A DNA stretch of 64,000 nt from Verpa conica (Eukaryota; Ascomycota; Pezizomycetes; Pezizales; Morchellaceae). Under the pieces are notes generated by a model that was not told the origin of the DNA, ran no database searches, and saw only the letters and a program-made list of their open reading frames with translations. How positions within the stretch are numbered: position 1 is the stretch's first letter; each line of letters starts with the position of its first letter. Below are positions 11,145 to 21,591 of the stretch, in pieces. Both the position numbers and the translations under genes were made by a program. Location: NCBI GenBank assembly GCA_033030425.1, contig JAUFSD010000012.1, positions 620,001-684,000 on the forward strand. Reading direction: 5' to 3'.

Positions 11145-12576
11145 ATGTCGTCAACAAATTCGTTAGCATCAACCTTCGTGGCTGCCATCACGCCCACCCT
11201 CTCTACACCCACTTCTACATCTGTCAGCTCGGGTTCTAGTAGTGGAGGAAGTGGAGGAGGAGGAGGAGGCGGTGGTGGTGGTGGTGGGCCTACAAATTCA
11301 CCGCTACTTTTCTTTGTCGCTTTGGGATTTGGAGTAGTATTCACAAACTTATGGTACGTCTTCTGTTTTTTGAAGGTTATAGAACACTATGGCCAACCAA
11401 GTATCGTGAACTAGGATCATCGTTGGCGTTAAATATTGCTTCCGCTACAATGCTCGACAACGTGCTCGCGCAAACGGCGAGGAGGAACCGGTCGATCTAC
11501 AAACTATGCCCCGACCGCACCGGCGACGTAGGGAAAAGAAGCTCATGACACCCGAGGAAGTCAACGAACGGTTCCCGTCACTAAAATACAAGTCATGGCG
11601 TGCGCATAGGGAACGCTTGGGATTGCCATCGGAGGGTGGTATCAAAACCGCCCCAAATAGTAGACCCGGGAGCGTGAAGCAATTCGAGGCCGCTATATCC
11701 CCAGCTGAGGAACCACCAGTAAACCCCACAACCGCGAACCCCGCCCTCTTAAAAGAAGTGCTGGACTCTACGCAAGTAGTACCAGCACCCCCCGCATTGG
11801 CAAAAGAAGCACCTGCGAGTAGTTCTGTCCTACCTGACACAGAGACAACAAATGAGAACAAGCGACTTTCTGAAATCTCCGATGTTGACCCGAAACATCC
11901 TCCCTCTGATAACGAAGAGGATGATGACCATCACGTTAACCCAGAACTCCTCAACAACGTTGGTGACACTTGTGCAATCTGTTTAGACACCATTGATGAC
12001 GACGACGAGATCCGCGGACTCACTTGTGGTCACGCATTCCATTCCCAGTGTATTGACCCTTGGCTCACTAGTCGGCGTGCATGCTGCCCGCTATGCAAAG
12101 CGGATTATTATACTCCGAAGCCGAAGCCAGAGGGAGAGAGCAATGATGAAGCGAGAAGATCACGGAGACAGCAACAAGCGGAGAGGGAGCCGGTGGTGCC
12201 ACCGCCCAATGCGCTTGTTGGGCCACCATTTCATAGACGGATGTTGTTTAGCCCAGGGAGATTTATGGTACCATATTATGGGAGTGAAGAGGGCCGAGAA
12301 AGTCGGAATAGCAATAATAGCAATAACCACAGAAATACGGCTTCCTCAACAGTGGCTCAAAACGGATCAGAGGGTGGTGATAGGCGAGGGAATCGGTGGT
12401 TAAGGAATCCATTTAGGGGTGGATCATCTACCAGCAGGGGCCAAAACGAACCGACACCGAGAGCTTTAGAGGCTGGTGAAGTAGTGGTTCCGAGCAGGAC
12501 AGTTACTCCAGGTGTACAAAGACCTACACCTACAGTTACACCAACACCACTGCAGGGTCCAGGAACACATCAATGA
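11145..12576 (+). CDS. Membrane-anchored RING-H2 finger protein, probable E3 ubiquitin ligase
   Basis: Two exons (11145-11353, 11415-12576) give 456 aa. The N-terminus is Ser/Thr-rich with a run of 12 glycines, then one membrane span (about residues 52-77: LLFFVALGFGVVFTNLW plus IIVGVKYCF), formed by joining both exons. A basic patch (RPHRRRREKK) and a RFPSLKYKSWRAHRE motif follow. The RING-H2 domain spans about residues 256-297 with CAICLD, CGHAFHSQC, DPWL and CCPLC, all ligands present. The C-terminus is low-complexity and Asn/Gly/Pro-rich. A short luminal N-terminus, one span and a cytosolic RING-H2 resemble fungal membrane E3 ligases of the endosome or Golgi. Ligase activity is inferred from the intact RING and the conserved Trp/Pro; the substrate is unknown. 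Confidence 0.85.
11250..11287 (+). repeat. GGN triplet run coding polyglycine
   Basis: A purine-rich GGA/GGT triplet microsatellite in exon 1 of the RING-H2 gene, coding 12 glycines in a row just before the membrane span. Such runs change length easily between strains. Confidence 0.7.
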
Positions 12577-14101
12577 TATTTATTTAAGTGTCGGGTTAGA
12601 AATGAGGGATGATACACCCTCTTTCTTCTCTTGGGAGGGTTGGCGTTCGTTTTTATTTTTATTCTTGTGAATCAGTTTCAGTTGGTTGTACAGGGCGCTT
12701 TGTTAGTCTTGTGGACCCTCTTTCGTCCGTCTCTCTATTCCGTTCGTCTCATTCCATTTTGTTGACGGATGATGGGCATTTATCTTCTCGTAAAGGGGGG
12801 GACTTGCCCGTACAGCAGTAGACCCGTCTATTAGTTTGGGGCTTATTGTTAGGAAGGGATTAATGGCATTCTATGGAACTCATCATTTCTCTATGTTCTT
12901 TGTTCGAGTAGGGTGGATTCTCTGTTTATGAAGCCATTTCGGGTGACATCTATGGGGGAAGCCACATGGGCCCCCTGGTTGCAAAGCTTGGCGCTCGATA
13001 CCTATCTCTTCTTGTTTTACTTTTTTACTTTTTTTTTTGATGTCTGTCTGGGAAATGAACATGGCATTTCTTTATTTTCTTTTTCCGCAATAGGGATAGG
13101 GGGTGTTCGGTCTCATTTTTTAGGGACGGTGTATTGTTTGCTGGGAGGCAGGTGTTGAAGGGCACTTGAATATTTGATTTTGATCTCTTCTTACAGCCTT
13201 GAATGGTAGGGCTTATGTATATCTTGACTGGATGTGGAAATACTAAGATGCGTCGAACGTTTACACATGTTCCTGGGTTGAGTGTGGGGAGAGGTTAGGT
13301 TAAACTTAAGATTGACATTGGGATCTAAGATCGATGGCAGGCTTCGAGAAAGTTCGCGGGTAGCTAGATCATGGGTTATCACCCGATGACCTTTTTAGTA
13401 GAGCAGAGTAACTAGAGACACCAACTGTATCTGGATTTCAAATATTCCCGCAGCCTGGGATCGCTTCTCATTACAGCGACAGCCGCAAGTAGATTGACTG
13501 CCTTACTGTATTACATACCCACGAACCAGGCTGAGACTCGTGCTTGCTATCAATGCTTTCTTTTTAATTTACGGGGTTTCCCTTATAAAGGGAGGTCAGA
13601 ATCAATGAGGCTGATATGCATCGATAGCCTAAATAAGAACACATACATATTGTGCCTGAGTCGCGCGCACACAATCTCGATAGCACGCGTCTTTTTTTTT
13701 TTTTAAGGGGGGGCATGGAATAGGAACATGTTTACAAGGAGGGGAGAAACAAAAAAAAGAAAATGAAGGTTGCATGAAGAAAGATAGGATAGGATAGGGT
13801 AGAATACTTTAGTAGGTTCCCCACGCTTCCGGAGGCTTCTAGATATGGCGCAGTACCCATGTAGTTGTTACACGGGGAAAACCACTCGCTGGTCGGGATT
13901 GAAATTGCGAAGATGTCATAAGGATTCTCTTTTCATGTCGCCCCGTAGCGACAGTCGGAGTCTTTTGTATTACTTTTGTTCGTTTGTTTAGAGCTATTGG
14001 TACTTCACGACATTCTCTCCCTCTCACCGCTTCAATTGCAATAGTGCTTTCGTATACTAGCACATACACGCGAATCGAATGCCATATGAATCATAGCACG
14101 A
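12577..14101. other. Intergenic region without a supported gene
   Basis: Separates the RING-H2 gene from the downstream intronless gene. It begins with a T-rich 3' region and holds poly-T runs (13015-13045, 13690-13705). ORFs such as 12913-13158 are T-rich and carry no recognisable domain. Confidence 0.5.
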
Positions 14102-14746
14102 ATGGACTGGACCGCGAATCCATCCACGGGCAAAAAACGTCCACTGGGCGACGATGACCTACAGTCTGAGCAACCTCTCTCCAAGAAGCTGGCAATGTTA
14201 AGCCTGCACTTGGAGGAGAAGAACCGGAGTCATCGAGGTACCTACACCACGACCCAATCCCGCCCTGAATACCCTGAATCCCAGGCTAAGCATCTTAACG
14301 CAGAGCAGCAACGTAAGGCTGCCCAGGCGCAGGATGAGGATGAACGTATGGAGGTTGATAACGATAACCCGGATGTGGTCTTTATCCACAACCTCGATGA
14401 TGAGCTCTCAAGCGATGATGAAAATGATAAGGGGATTGTCTTCCTTCCGGATATCGAGAAGAAGCTTACAAGGGTTCCTTATGATCTCGCTAGGGGTGGG
14501 GGCAGTGCACCTCAGCTGTCGTCTGGGACAAGTACTGCCTTGGTCCTCTATACGGTTCCGTCATCGCTCACGGTGTCGAAAGAGCAGGATGGGGTGAGGA
14601 GGGCGATCATTGAGGCACGGGCTAGGATACGGCAGAAGCAGGCGGATGATGCACGGTTACAGGGGCCAAGGGATGACACAAATAGCAATGGGGGATTTGA
14701 TTCTGTGCTGGGGGAGAGTGATCCGGATGCTATGGATATCGAGTAG
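14102..14746 (+). CDS. Intronless acidic protein of unknown function
   Basis: A single 214-aa ORF. I do not recognise the family. It starts with a basic, possibly nuclear targeting stretch (GKKRPLGDDD, PLSKKLAML), continues with a very acidic middle (EDERMEVDNDNPD, DDELSSDDENDKG, about residues 78-120), then a hydrophobic motif (TALVLYTVPSSLTV). A basic helix (RRAIIEARARIRQKQADDAR) and an acidic end (DPDAMDIE) follow. The composition is protein-like, the codon use is even, and the ORF stands alone between two untranslatable regions. A small nuclear adaptor is possible but this is a guess from charge pattern only. Confidence 0.65.
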   Translation: MDWTANPSTGKKRPLGDDDLQSEQPLSKKLAMLSLHLEEKNRSHRGTYTTTQSRPEYPESQAKHLNAEQQRKAAQAQDEDERMEVDNDNPDVVFIHNLDDELSSDDENDKGIVFLPDIEKKLTRVPYDLARGGGSAPQLSSGTSTALVLYTVPSSLTVSKEQDGVRRAIIEARARIRQKQADDARLQGPRDDTNSNGGFDSVLGESDPDAMDIE

Positions 14747-15360
14747 TTGAACTACAATTAGGTTTTTATAGGCGTTTATTACTAGGTGTCTGGTTCTGGT
14801 TGGTTGGCTGGTTCTCAAGGAAAGTTGTCTTGTCTGTAATAGTAGTTCGAAATAGTTTGATAGAACAAAAAAATGGGAGGGATACCTCAAGTGAGTGTAA
14901 GAAAAACTAAACATAAGAGGAAAATATACCAAGTCCAAAATAAAAATAAAAAAATAACCGCTGCAGTTATCCATCCCAACCCTATATAATAATACATCCA
15001 CCTTCCTTCTTTTTTTTTTTTTTCCCTATCTAGAGATCCAGTCTTGACAAAGAAAAGAAGAAATAACCACAACCCGCAAGTTGCAAAACGAGAGGCAGAG
15101 TCCAGCTGATCCATGCGCTGAAAATCCAAAACCGAAAAGATAAAACCAAACTGGGGTATGATGTAGGCAAGTCAAGCCAATAGTACATATAAAACCAAAA
15201 AAACAACACCCCTCCCCCCCACTCCGAAATGATAATGCACCAAATTCCTAAAAAATATAACAAAAGAAATCCAAAAAGACCATATGCCCCACCACTATTT
15301 TACTGTCTCATATCCAAAAGGTCATCGCGAGGTTTCAACTAGCTAGCCTCCCCTTTCATT
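14747..15360. other. Shared 3' region of two convergent genes
   Basis: AT-rich spacer between the ends of the acidic-protein gene and the RCR gene, with a T run near 15010. It probably holds both polyadenylation regions. No coding signal is seen. Confidence 0.5.
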
Positions 15361-16148
15361 TTATTGTGCATGTTGATTATTCGGAGGGCCATATGCAGGA
15401 GCCCCTCCGACAGGTGGAGGATAAGTTGGCCCGCCACTGCTCCCTTCACCGGCATTATTGAAGTATGGGTTCTGGCTCTGGTTTGCGGGGTGTTGAGAAG
15501 GATCGACTTTTGATCCGCCGATTGGTGGACCACCGGTGTATACCGGAGGCTGGGCATAGTTGGGGTTGTAAGCTGCCACACGAAACAACGTTAGTTATCT
15601 ATCGGCACTTTTTCCTGCTTTCTGTCTCTCCTCTAATTTCGACCCCACTCGGGTATTGAAAGGAAAAAAAATGTATACCTGGAGGCGGAACAGCGTGCAT
15701 TGAATAATCGGTTTCTTGTTGCGGGTTCTGGTGTTGGTAGAAACTAAATTGTTGCTCTGGTTGTTGGAGCTCCGGCTCCCATTGTGCTCGGCGGTGACGG
15801 GGAACTAGCCACTATTCACATTTAACAAATCACGGGTTAATATTTATATTTGATAAAGTGAACTGACGCGCGAGGACGTACTCGGTGGTAGGGTAGTGGT
15901 GCGTTGCCAGCTTTCATTCTTCGGTCGGCATGGATCCACATTCCCATGATTATCAAAAAGCCGAGTATCAGGATCCCGAAGAGAACGCCGTATTTGATAG
16001 TCCGGGCTTCCTATGAGAGTGCATTAGTGAGGTGAGATGCAAAAGGATATTGGGGAGAACGTACGTCACTCCAGTACCAGTTGTTACCAGGCCAATCATC
16101 GTCCCAGCTGTCGTCGCGCTTCGAGAGTTGCCGTGAAAGAATGGCCAT
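15361..16148 (-). CDS. RCR family membrane protein (Congo red resistance, chitin deposition)
   Basis: Four exons on the minus strand (16148-16065, 16010-15882, 15811-15679, 15572-15361) give 185 aa. A short luminal N-terminus rich in Asp and Trp (DDSWDDDWPGNNWYWSD) leads into one membrane span (YGVLFGILILGFLIIMGMWI). The juxtamembrane motif HADRRMKAG...PLPYHRWLVPR follows. The cytosolic tail is rich in Gln, Pro, Tyr and Gly and holds a PPxY motif (PPVY). This layout is that of the fungal Rcr1/Rcr2 family, in which PY motifs recruit the Rsp5-type ubiquitin ligase to control membrane proteins and chitin deposition. The family call is firm. Role and location (ER or endosome) are from yeast relatives. 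All exon junctions keep frame. Confidence 0.85.
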
Positions 16149-18755
16149 CGCGATATAATGAAATAGAAACGAAATGAAAAATTAAAGGAGAAGAGGAAAA
16201 AAAGAAAACCCGACAATGATAGGAAAGGAAAGGGGAAAAACGAGTGATTGCAAACTTTGGACGGCAAACAACAGAGACAGTTGACAAGAAACGTCAGCAG
16301 AGTGCTAACAACTTGCCCTGGTATTCTGCGGACGTCTGACCCTAGGGTATTGTTTGGTTGGAGGTGGGAATGACCGCGGCAATTAGGGAGATGGGGGGGG
16401 GGGATTGTGGCTTGGGCATCATCTCTTTTCCCTCTCTCTTGGGACTTATTTAAAGCGCATGGCAACCCGGAAGTCCCTGTCATGTAGCTACAAGGGGTTT
16501 TCTTCCCTTGACACACTAAATCCTTGCTCAGAAGCGGAAATCTCTACGTAGGCTGGTAGGCTGCTTGGTGATCACTAACTCGAGAAAGCCTGGGCCAATC
16601 GAGCTGGCCAAGGGTACGTGCGGTTCTCTTGAAGATGTTGCTGTCAGTTTATCATCATGGCGATACAGTAGGGGCGCCACATAGGGGATGTTGTGTTGGT
16701 ACATCGGAACTCCAGGCGCCCCCTATTTGGATTTCCTGTGAAATTTCGAAACCTTGGATCTTGAGGAGAGGACCGATGGGCCGGCCACGCGTCTCTATCT
16801 CCTTCTCATATTGGCAGAGATTTATATATTTCGCTAAGCTGAGAGGCCGAGTTGCATTGACGAAACAACTGTAACGGGTAGGCGTATTTACAAAATAGTA
16901 CTCCAACATCTTAGTAGATGCAGTATCAGCAATTTGTGTATCGTGGGTAATCGGCATCTGGAAACACAAATGCGCGAAGGAATCTTGTCTCATACCAAGA
17001 AGTGCATCTTGCGTGTGTTACAACTGTTTCGGAATGTGTCTACCCTTTTTTTTGTAACGACATCCCGAAATCCGAGAACTAAAAAACGGTGTACGCATGC
17101 GTACCTTCGACCGGGGTGACTAGGTATGGGGGATAGTAGGCTGCATACCCGGGACCGGGAATCTCGTCCCATCTCATAATCCCGGGGTGGGGTTCACTAG
17201 TATAGGGCTTTGGGCTTAGAATAGGGTATACCCTCCTTATAGAGTATACGAACTCCTCGGCAACAGGCTCTGCTCAATTATTTAGAGCAATAGAACAACC
17301 AATACCATGAACAGGGGCTGCTACTGCAAAGTAACGGTTAATTGAAACTATCAGGGTAATCCATCAAATAACACACGGGCCCGCGCGCTAGATAAGACTT
17401 TATTCAATAAATTCAAATAGATGAATAACAATTGAAAACAATTACCGAGATTAATAGAGAGAGCAAAAATCTCAGCCTTAGCTATAGTAGAAATGTGTAA
17501 ATAATAATCGTACTATTATATTAAGCTTAAAACTTCCTTTTCACGACTTTACTCTCTATTTGTTTTACTATACAATGATCTTAAACCACCGCACAAAGCT
17601 AGGCGATATCAATAGTGAGTAGTAGAAGGCTTTGTAATAGGCCTAGGCTAACCATAGGATATGATAACAGAAGATTTTTTATAGTAGGAGGTTCTAAGGG
17701 GCCATTGCCACCCTTATGTGTGCACTATAAACGAATTAAATATCTTATTAAATACATGGAACTAGAGACATAAGCCGCACTTTGAGTCATTTCAAGTCAA
17801 GTTGGGTAGGCGTTACTAGCTGGTCAAACAATGTAGGTATGCCGGAGCCCCGGGTCGCTGTAGCAACTGTAAAGGGTGGCCTCGAGATGGCGCTTCGCAC
17901 TCCGTATATTGAACAACCTCAACTTTCCTTCCGCATATCGTTTTCTACAGTATCTCAATGAGTTTCTTTGTCTGTAGATCACCTGGCGCTTCTGAGGACT
18001 ATTGTGTTTGCTGTCTGTACTGTACCGGATAGGAAACAGCAAGGTATTACAAAAGATATCACAACTTACAATGCCACCGCCTCTGCTTTGTAACGTTCAA
18101 AAAGCTTGCTTAATATGTATTATATTTAAAGTCTTTCTCTAAAACTGTCTTTTCCAAGTTTATCTCACCCCCACCCCCTTACCTGTGTTAGTAGCTGTCC
18201 ATCTATGGTGAGATCATCGTATTCGTATTTGTTTCTGAGATTCGTGGGCTGTTGTATCGAGGCGAGTGATATTTCATGAATTAACTATAGCTAGTAAAGT
18301 TAATGCACCACTTAGGGACTAGGAGTTAATTAACTCTTAAAATCCCCAGTGAATAGTCTACAAGCGCTTAAGCACTAACCAACCCTGGTTCACTAGTACT
18401 ATATAGTATTCGTAACAATCTTGCTAGGGATTGGACGCGATTAATTAAAGGTTTTCTGGAGGAGTGTATATGATTCACATCTGTACTCAAGAATTGGAGG
18501 CTGAGGAGAACAGGGAAAAAAATTATGTAATCAATACTCTCAAGTAAATTCCGAACAGTAAATAAATTTATCTCAGCCTACATGTAGCTAATATATATAT
18601 TCTATATTCTTGATCCAAACTCAAATTTCAAGCCATGTTCAAAATTATATAAACCCGGTCACTCAGTTATACAGTACTATTGTTCTTAGATGTGGGGCCA
18701 GTATATTCAATGTGTAGAAAAAATTTGTTGTTTATTGACTGGGTTTGTTTGCGGT
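16149..18755. other. AT-rich intergenic block
   Basis: 2.6 kb that begins with the RCR promoter; a G run lies near 16392-16403. The rest (from about 16.6 kb) is AT-rich with scattered short repeats such as a repeated ggttcactagta motif (about 17190 and 18389). No gene is supported. Confidence 0.5.
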
Positions 18756-19064
18756 TTATTTGGTGTGTCGTGGCTTTGCGCTTCGCTTTTGCTTCTTTTC
18801 CGCTTCCGAAAGGCTTTTTTCTTCATCTTTGATTTTTTGAATTGATTTATTAACCATGTCTTGTTTCTTTTGTCGTTTAATTTCTGCAAGCTCTGCCTGT
18901 ACACATCCTAGGCATTGTTCTGTCTTGAGATGGCGTTGGTTGTGATCAAGACATATCGTTGAATGTTCTAAGCATACACCTTTCACATTCCTGCAATTTG
19001 ATGCACCTTTTTTTTTATTCATAGGGCAATGGTGCTGTGGAGTTCCTTTTTTTGTGCTGGGCAT
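18756..19064 (-). CDS. Small Cys/His-rich protein, possible zinc-binding domain
   Basis: A 102-aa ORF standing alone in AT-rich DNA, with a good start context (AAAATGCCC). I do not recognise it. The N-terminal two thirds hold regularly spaced ligands: C-x10-C-x6-C-x2-H-x3-C-x2-H-x9-C-x2-C (HHCPMN, SNC, GVCLEH, ICLDH, EQCLGC). Eight ligands could hold two zinc ions. The C-terminal third is a strongly charged helix (ELAEIKRQKKQDMVNKSI, EEKSLSEAEKKQKRSAK). The pattern of ligands is hard to get by chance, which is the main support. It could be a stand-alone small protein or the remaining exon of a larger gene. Confidence 0.4.
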   Translation of the reverse strand: MPSTKKGTPQHHCPMNKKKGASNCRNVKGVCLEHSTICLDHNQRHLKTEQCLGCVQAELAEIKRQKKQDMVNKSIQKIKDEEKSLSEAEKKQKRSAKPRHTK

Positions 19065-20160
19065 TTTGTATTCAAGGTACTTTTGAGGTGTAAATATTGG
19101 TTTGAGGATTTAGAGCTAATTGGTATTATTGTTTTTGTTTTATATATTGGAGGGCTTATATTGCAGGTATTTATAAAGATCAAGTTAATAAATAAGTAGT
19201 AGAATCATGAATATGTCGACGGTTTTCGAACTCTAAGGCTGAAAAAGTGACTAAAGTCAGTTTCATAGCATTTCTTTCTTTCTCACTTGGATACTTAGAA
19301 TAGTAGTATCTAAAATCAGATATGAAACCTTTTATTCAAGGAATTCGCCATATATCATTGGGCCAATGGCCCCTGAGTATGAGAATATGAGGTATATGAA
19401 ATAAGGATAGTTCTAAAGGTTATGAAATGAGAAAGTAGCTGGCATTTATGCCCCTGTAACGCTTTTTCTTTCTTTCCTGTTTCGTAGTAGAGCTAGTGGG
19501 GTATATAAGTTAGATCACTGTTGGACACTCGGTGGGTATTACGTGGTGATATATGTGTAGTAAATTAATAGCGGACCGGATGAGTTCGATTTACTAGTGC
19601 CGCGCGTAAAGTAAAAAAGTGTGTTCTAGTAACGGTTACTGGCCTTTCCTACTTTTGTTCTGAATGTTTCACAACGCTAGCAAGACTGATTGGTTTCTCT
19701 TTGTTCTATTCCTAGGGCTAAGTACGTGTACAAAGAGAATCTTCATTTTTTTCTTATATATGTACTTAGGGCGTAATTGAGTCGTCAAATCGGGGTTGGA
19801 ACAATGAGGCTCACCATATCTGCAAGGCTGCTAATGTATTTAATTTTTTGTATCTACTACTTCTACTTCCGCAGTTCATCCTTGTTGCTTTGTATATTGT
19901 GAACCTGGAGTTGGAGAGGCTCTTAGTTGCAACCAATTTGACATCCGAAGTATAAGAATTATGTGAGTTTCTTTGTTCTTACTATATCAATTAGGCCGGC
20001 ACAACGCCTATGAATCATTGATATAGAGGGTCCAGATGTCTTCTATTCTCATAAGAGCCACTCCTCCTTCAGAATAGAGGTGCTTAAATCACTAGGTACG
20101 TATTAGGGACTATAATCACATCATACAAAAACAATAGGCCATCTACCCATCACTCTTACT
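19065..20160. other. Intergenic region upstream of the APH-like gene
   Basis: AT-rich DNA between the small Cys/His ORF and the phosphotransferase-like gene. No ORF with coding character and no clear repeat were found. Confidence 0.5.
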
Positions 20161-21591
20161 ATGTCATCATCCAAAGGATCCAACGATTCAGATACTGAGT
20201 CGTACGTCTCCCAGACTTCTACCGAATTATACGTTGAGCAAGAAGCGTTTGAGACTTTCCAGCACCGCATCAGAACCCTGTGCACCACTTTATGGCCCTC
20301 GGTGCCTTCCGAAGCATTCATTATCGAGAAAATGCGTGGCGGCAGCTATAACAGGGTGAGTGGGATCACAGTACCGGTCACTTCTGAGGTTTTTGGTTCT
20401 CTAGAAGAAGAAAAATATATTTTGCGGGTGCCTCGAGAACCTAGCGTTTCGATCGAATCCGAGCTTGCAATATTATCTTTTATACGGCAAAACACTTCAA
20501 TCCCAGTACCCGAGATGGTTTTCTTCGACCTAACCTGTAAAAATCCGCTTGGGATTCCGTATAACATACAACCAAGGATTCCTGGAGTCCCATTGGAGGG
20601 TATATGGAAGGAGCTACCACAAGAGGATAAACTGGTTATTATTCATCAGTTTGCCAATTTTCTATGTAATATGCACAAAATTCGCTCTTTAAGCCCAGGC
20701 TATCTCAGCGCTGCAAAAGCTGTAGAAGATAATGAGGATAGAAAACTTGTGCCAGAAGTTAGGATTGTGGACTTTCTCATTAAGACTTTCATGAACATAG
20801 AAGGTGATATTGTGCGGGGAGGGATGAGTGACGATTCAGCGGAACATAAAACAACATTTCAGTTATTAATTGATCAATTCGATAGCTGGCAGGAATTTGG
20901 TCGGTTTTTTAATCGAGGGACACCAGAGGACGAACTTATGGAGAAATTCCGTGAAGTGACGCGGAAGATGGAGCAACTGGATTTGTTAGAAGGGAATGAT
21001 TTTGTTCTATTTCATCCAGACCTATATCCTCGAAACATCATGGTAACCAAAGAGGAGCTGGGGGACGAGGTCTCGAGGTGGAAAATTTCTGGGATTCTCG
21101 ACTGGGAGGGTGCTACTTATGCGCCATACACTGTAGCATGTGTCCCTCCAACATGGATCTGGGATAACTGGGATGATGAGGAGGACGAATCCGTGTTATG
21201 TAAAATGCCGGACGATCCTGAGGCTCAAGAGAGAAGGAAACTATTCGATACTCTTATGGGTATATCTTATACCGGTCGTGCATACCCAGACCGTCATCGG
21301 TTTGTTCGGAGATTATTCGATCTTGCAAGAGTGGGCTTTAGTGATACCCAGCAGCATAAAGAAGCCGGTATATTTTTCCCTGAATGGGATGAGTTCTTCA
21401 AGATAGCAATGGAAGCTAGAACTACGAGTGAGACCGAGGCTATTCCTAGGCCCATGATAGTGGATCGGATTCCAAAGAAAGCTCTGACTACGTTAGAGGT
21501 CAGGGAAGGCCCCCCTGCTTCAACAAAAACATTTCGTGGACTGGCGTATGGATTTAGGAATAAGTTTCGGGGTTATTGCAACATTCAGTGA
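20161..21591 (+). CDS. Aminoglycoside phosphotransferase (APH) family protein
   Basis: An intronless 476-aa ORF. The fold is that of APH/choline-kinase-like enzymes. An N-lobe with a nucleotide-loop-like GGSYNRV and YILRVPRE with the usual Lys position replaced by Arg is followed by IEXELAILSFI. The catalytic loop is HPDLYPRNIM (His285, Asp287, Asn292) and the metal-binding motif ILDWEGA has Asp314. An acidic Ser-rich N-terminal extension (about 30 residues) and a C-terminal region without known features flank it. Fungi carry many such genes; most have no known substrate, and resistance to aminoglycosides should not be assumed. The catalytic residues are complete, so activity as a small-molecule or protein kinase is possible. 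The lack of introns contrasts with most neighbours. Confidence 0.85.
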   Translation: MSSSKGSNDSDTESYVSQTSTELYVEQEAFETFQHRIRTLCTTLWPSVPSEAFIIEKMRGGSYNRVSGITVPVTSEVFGSLEEEKYILRVPREPSVSIESELAILSFIRQNTSIPVPEMVFFDLTCKNPLGIPYNIQPRIPGVPLEGIWKELPQEDKLVIIHQFANFLCNMHKIRSLSPGYLSAAKAVEDNEDRKLVPEVRIVDFLIKTFMNIEGDIVRGGMSDDSAEHKTTFQLLIDQFDSWQEFGRFFNRGTPEDELMEKFREVTRKMEQLDLLEGNDFVLFHPDLYPRNIMVTKEELGDEVSRWKISGILDWEGATYAPYTVACVPPTWIWDNWDDEEDESVLCKMPDDPEAQERRKLFDTLMGISYTGRAYPDRHRFVRRLFDLARVGFSDTQQHKEAGIFFPEWDEFFKIAMEARTTSETEAIPRPMIVDRIPKKALTTLEVREGPPASTKTFRGLAYGFRNKFRGYCNIQ

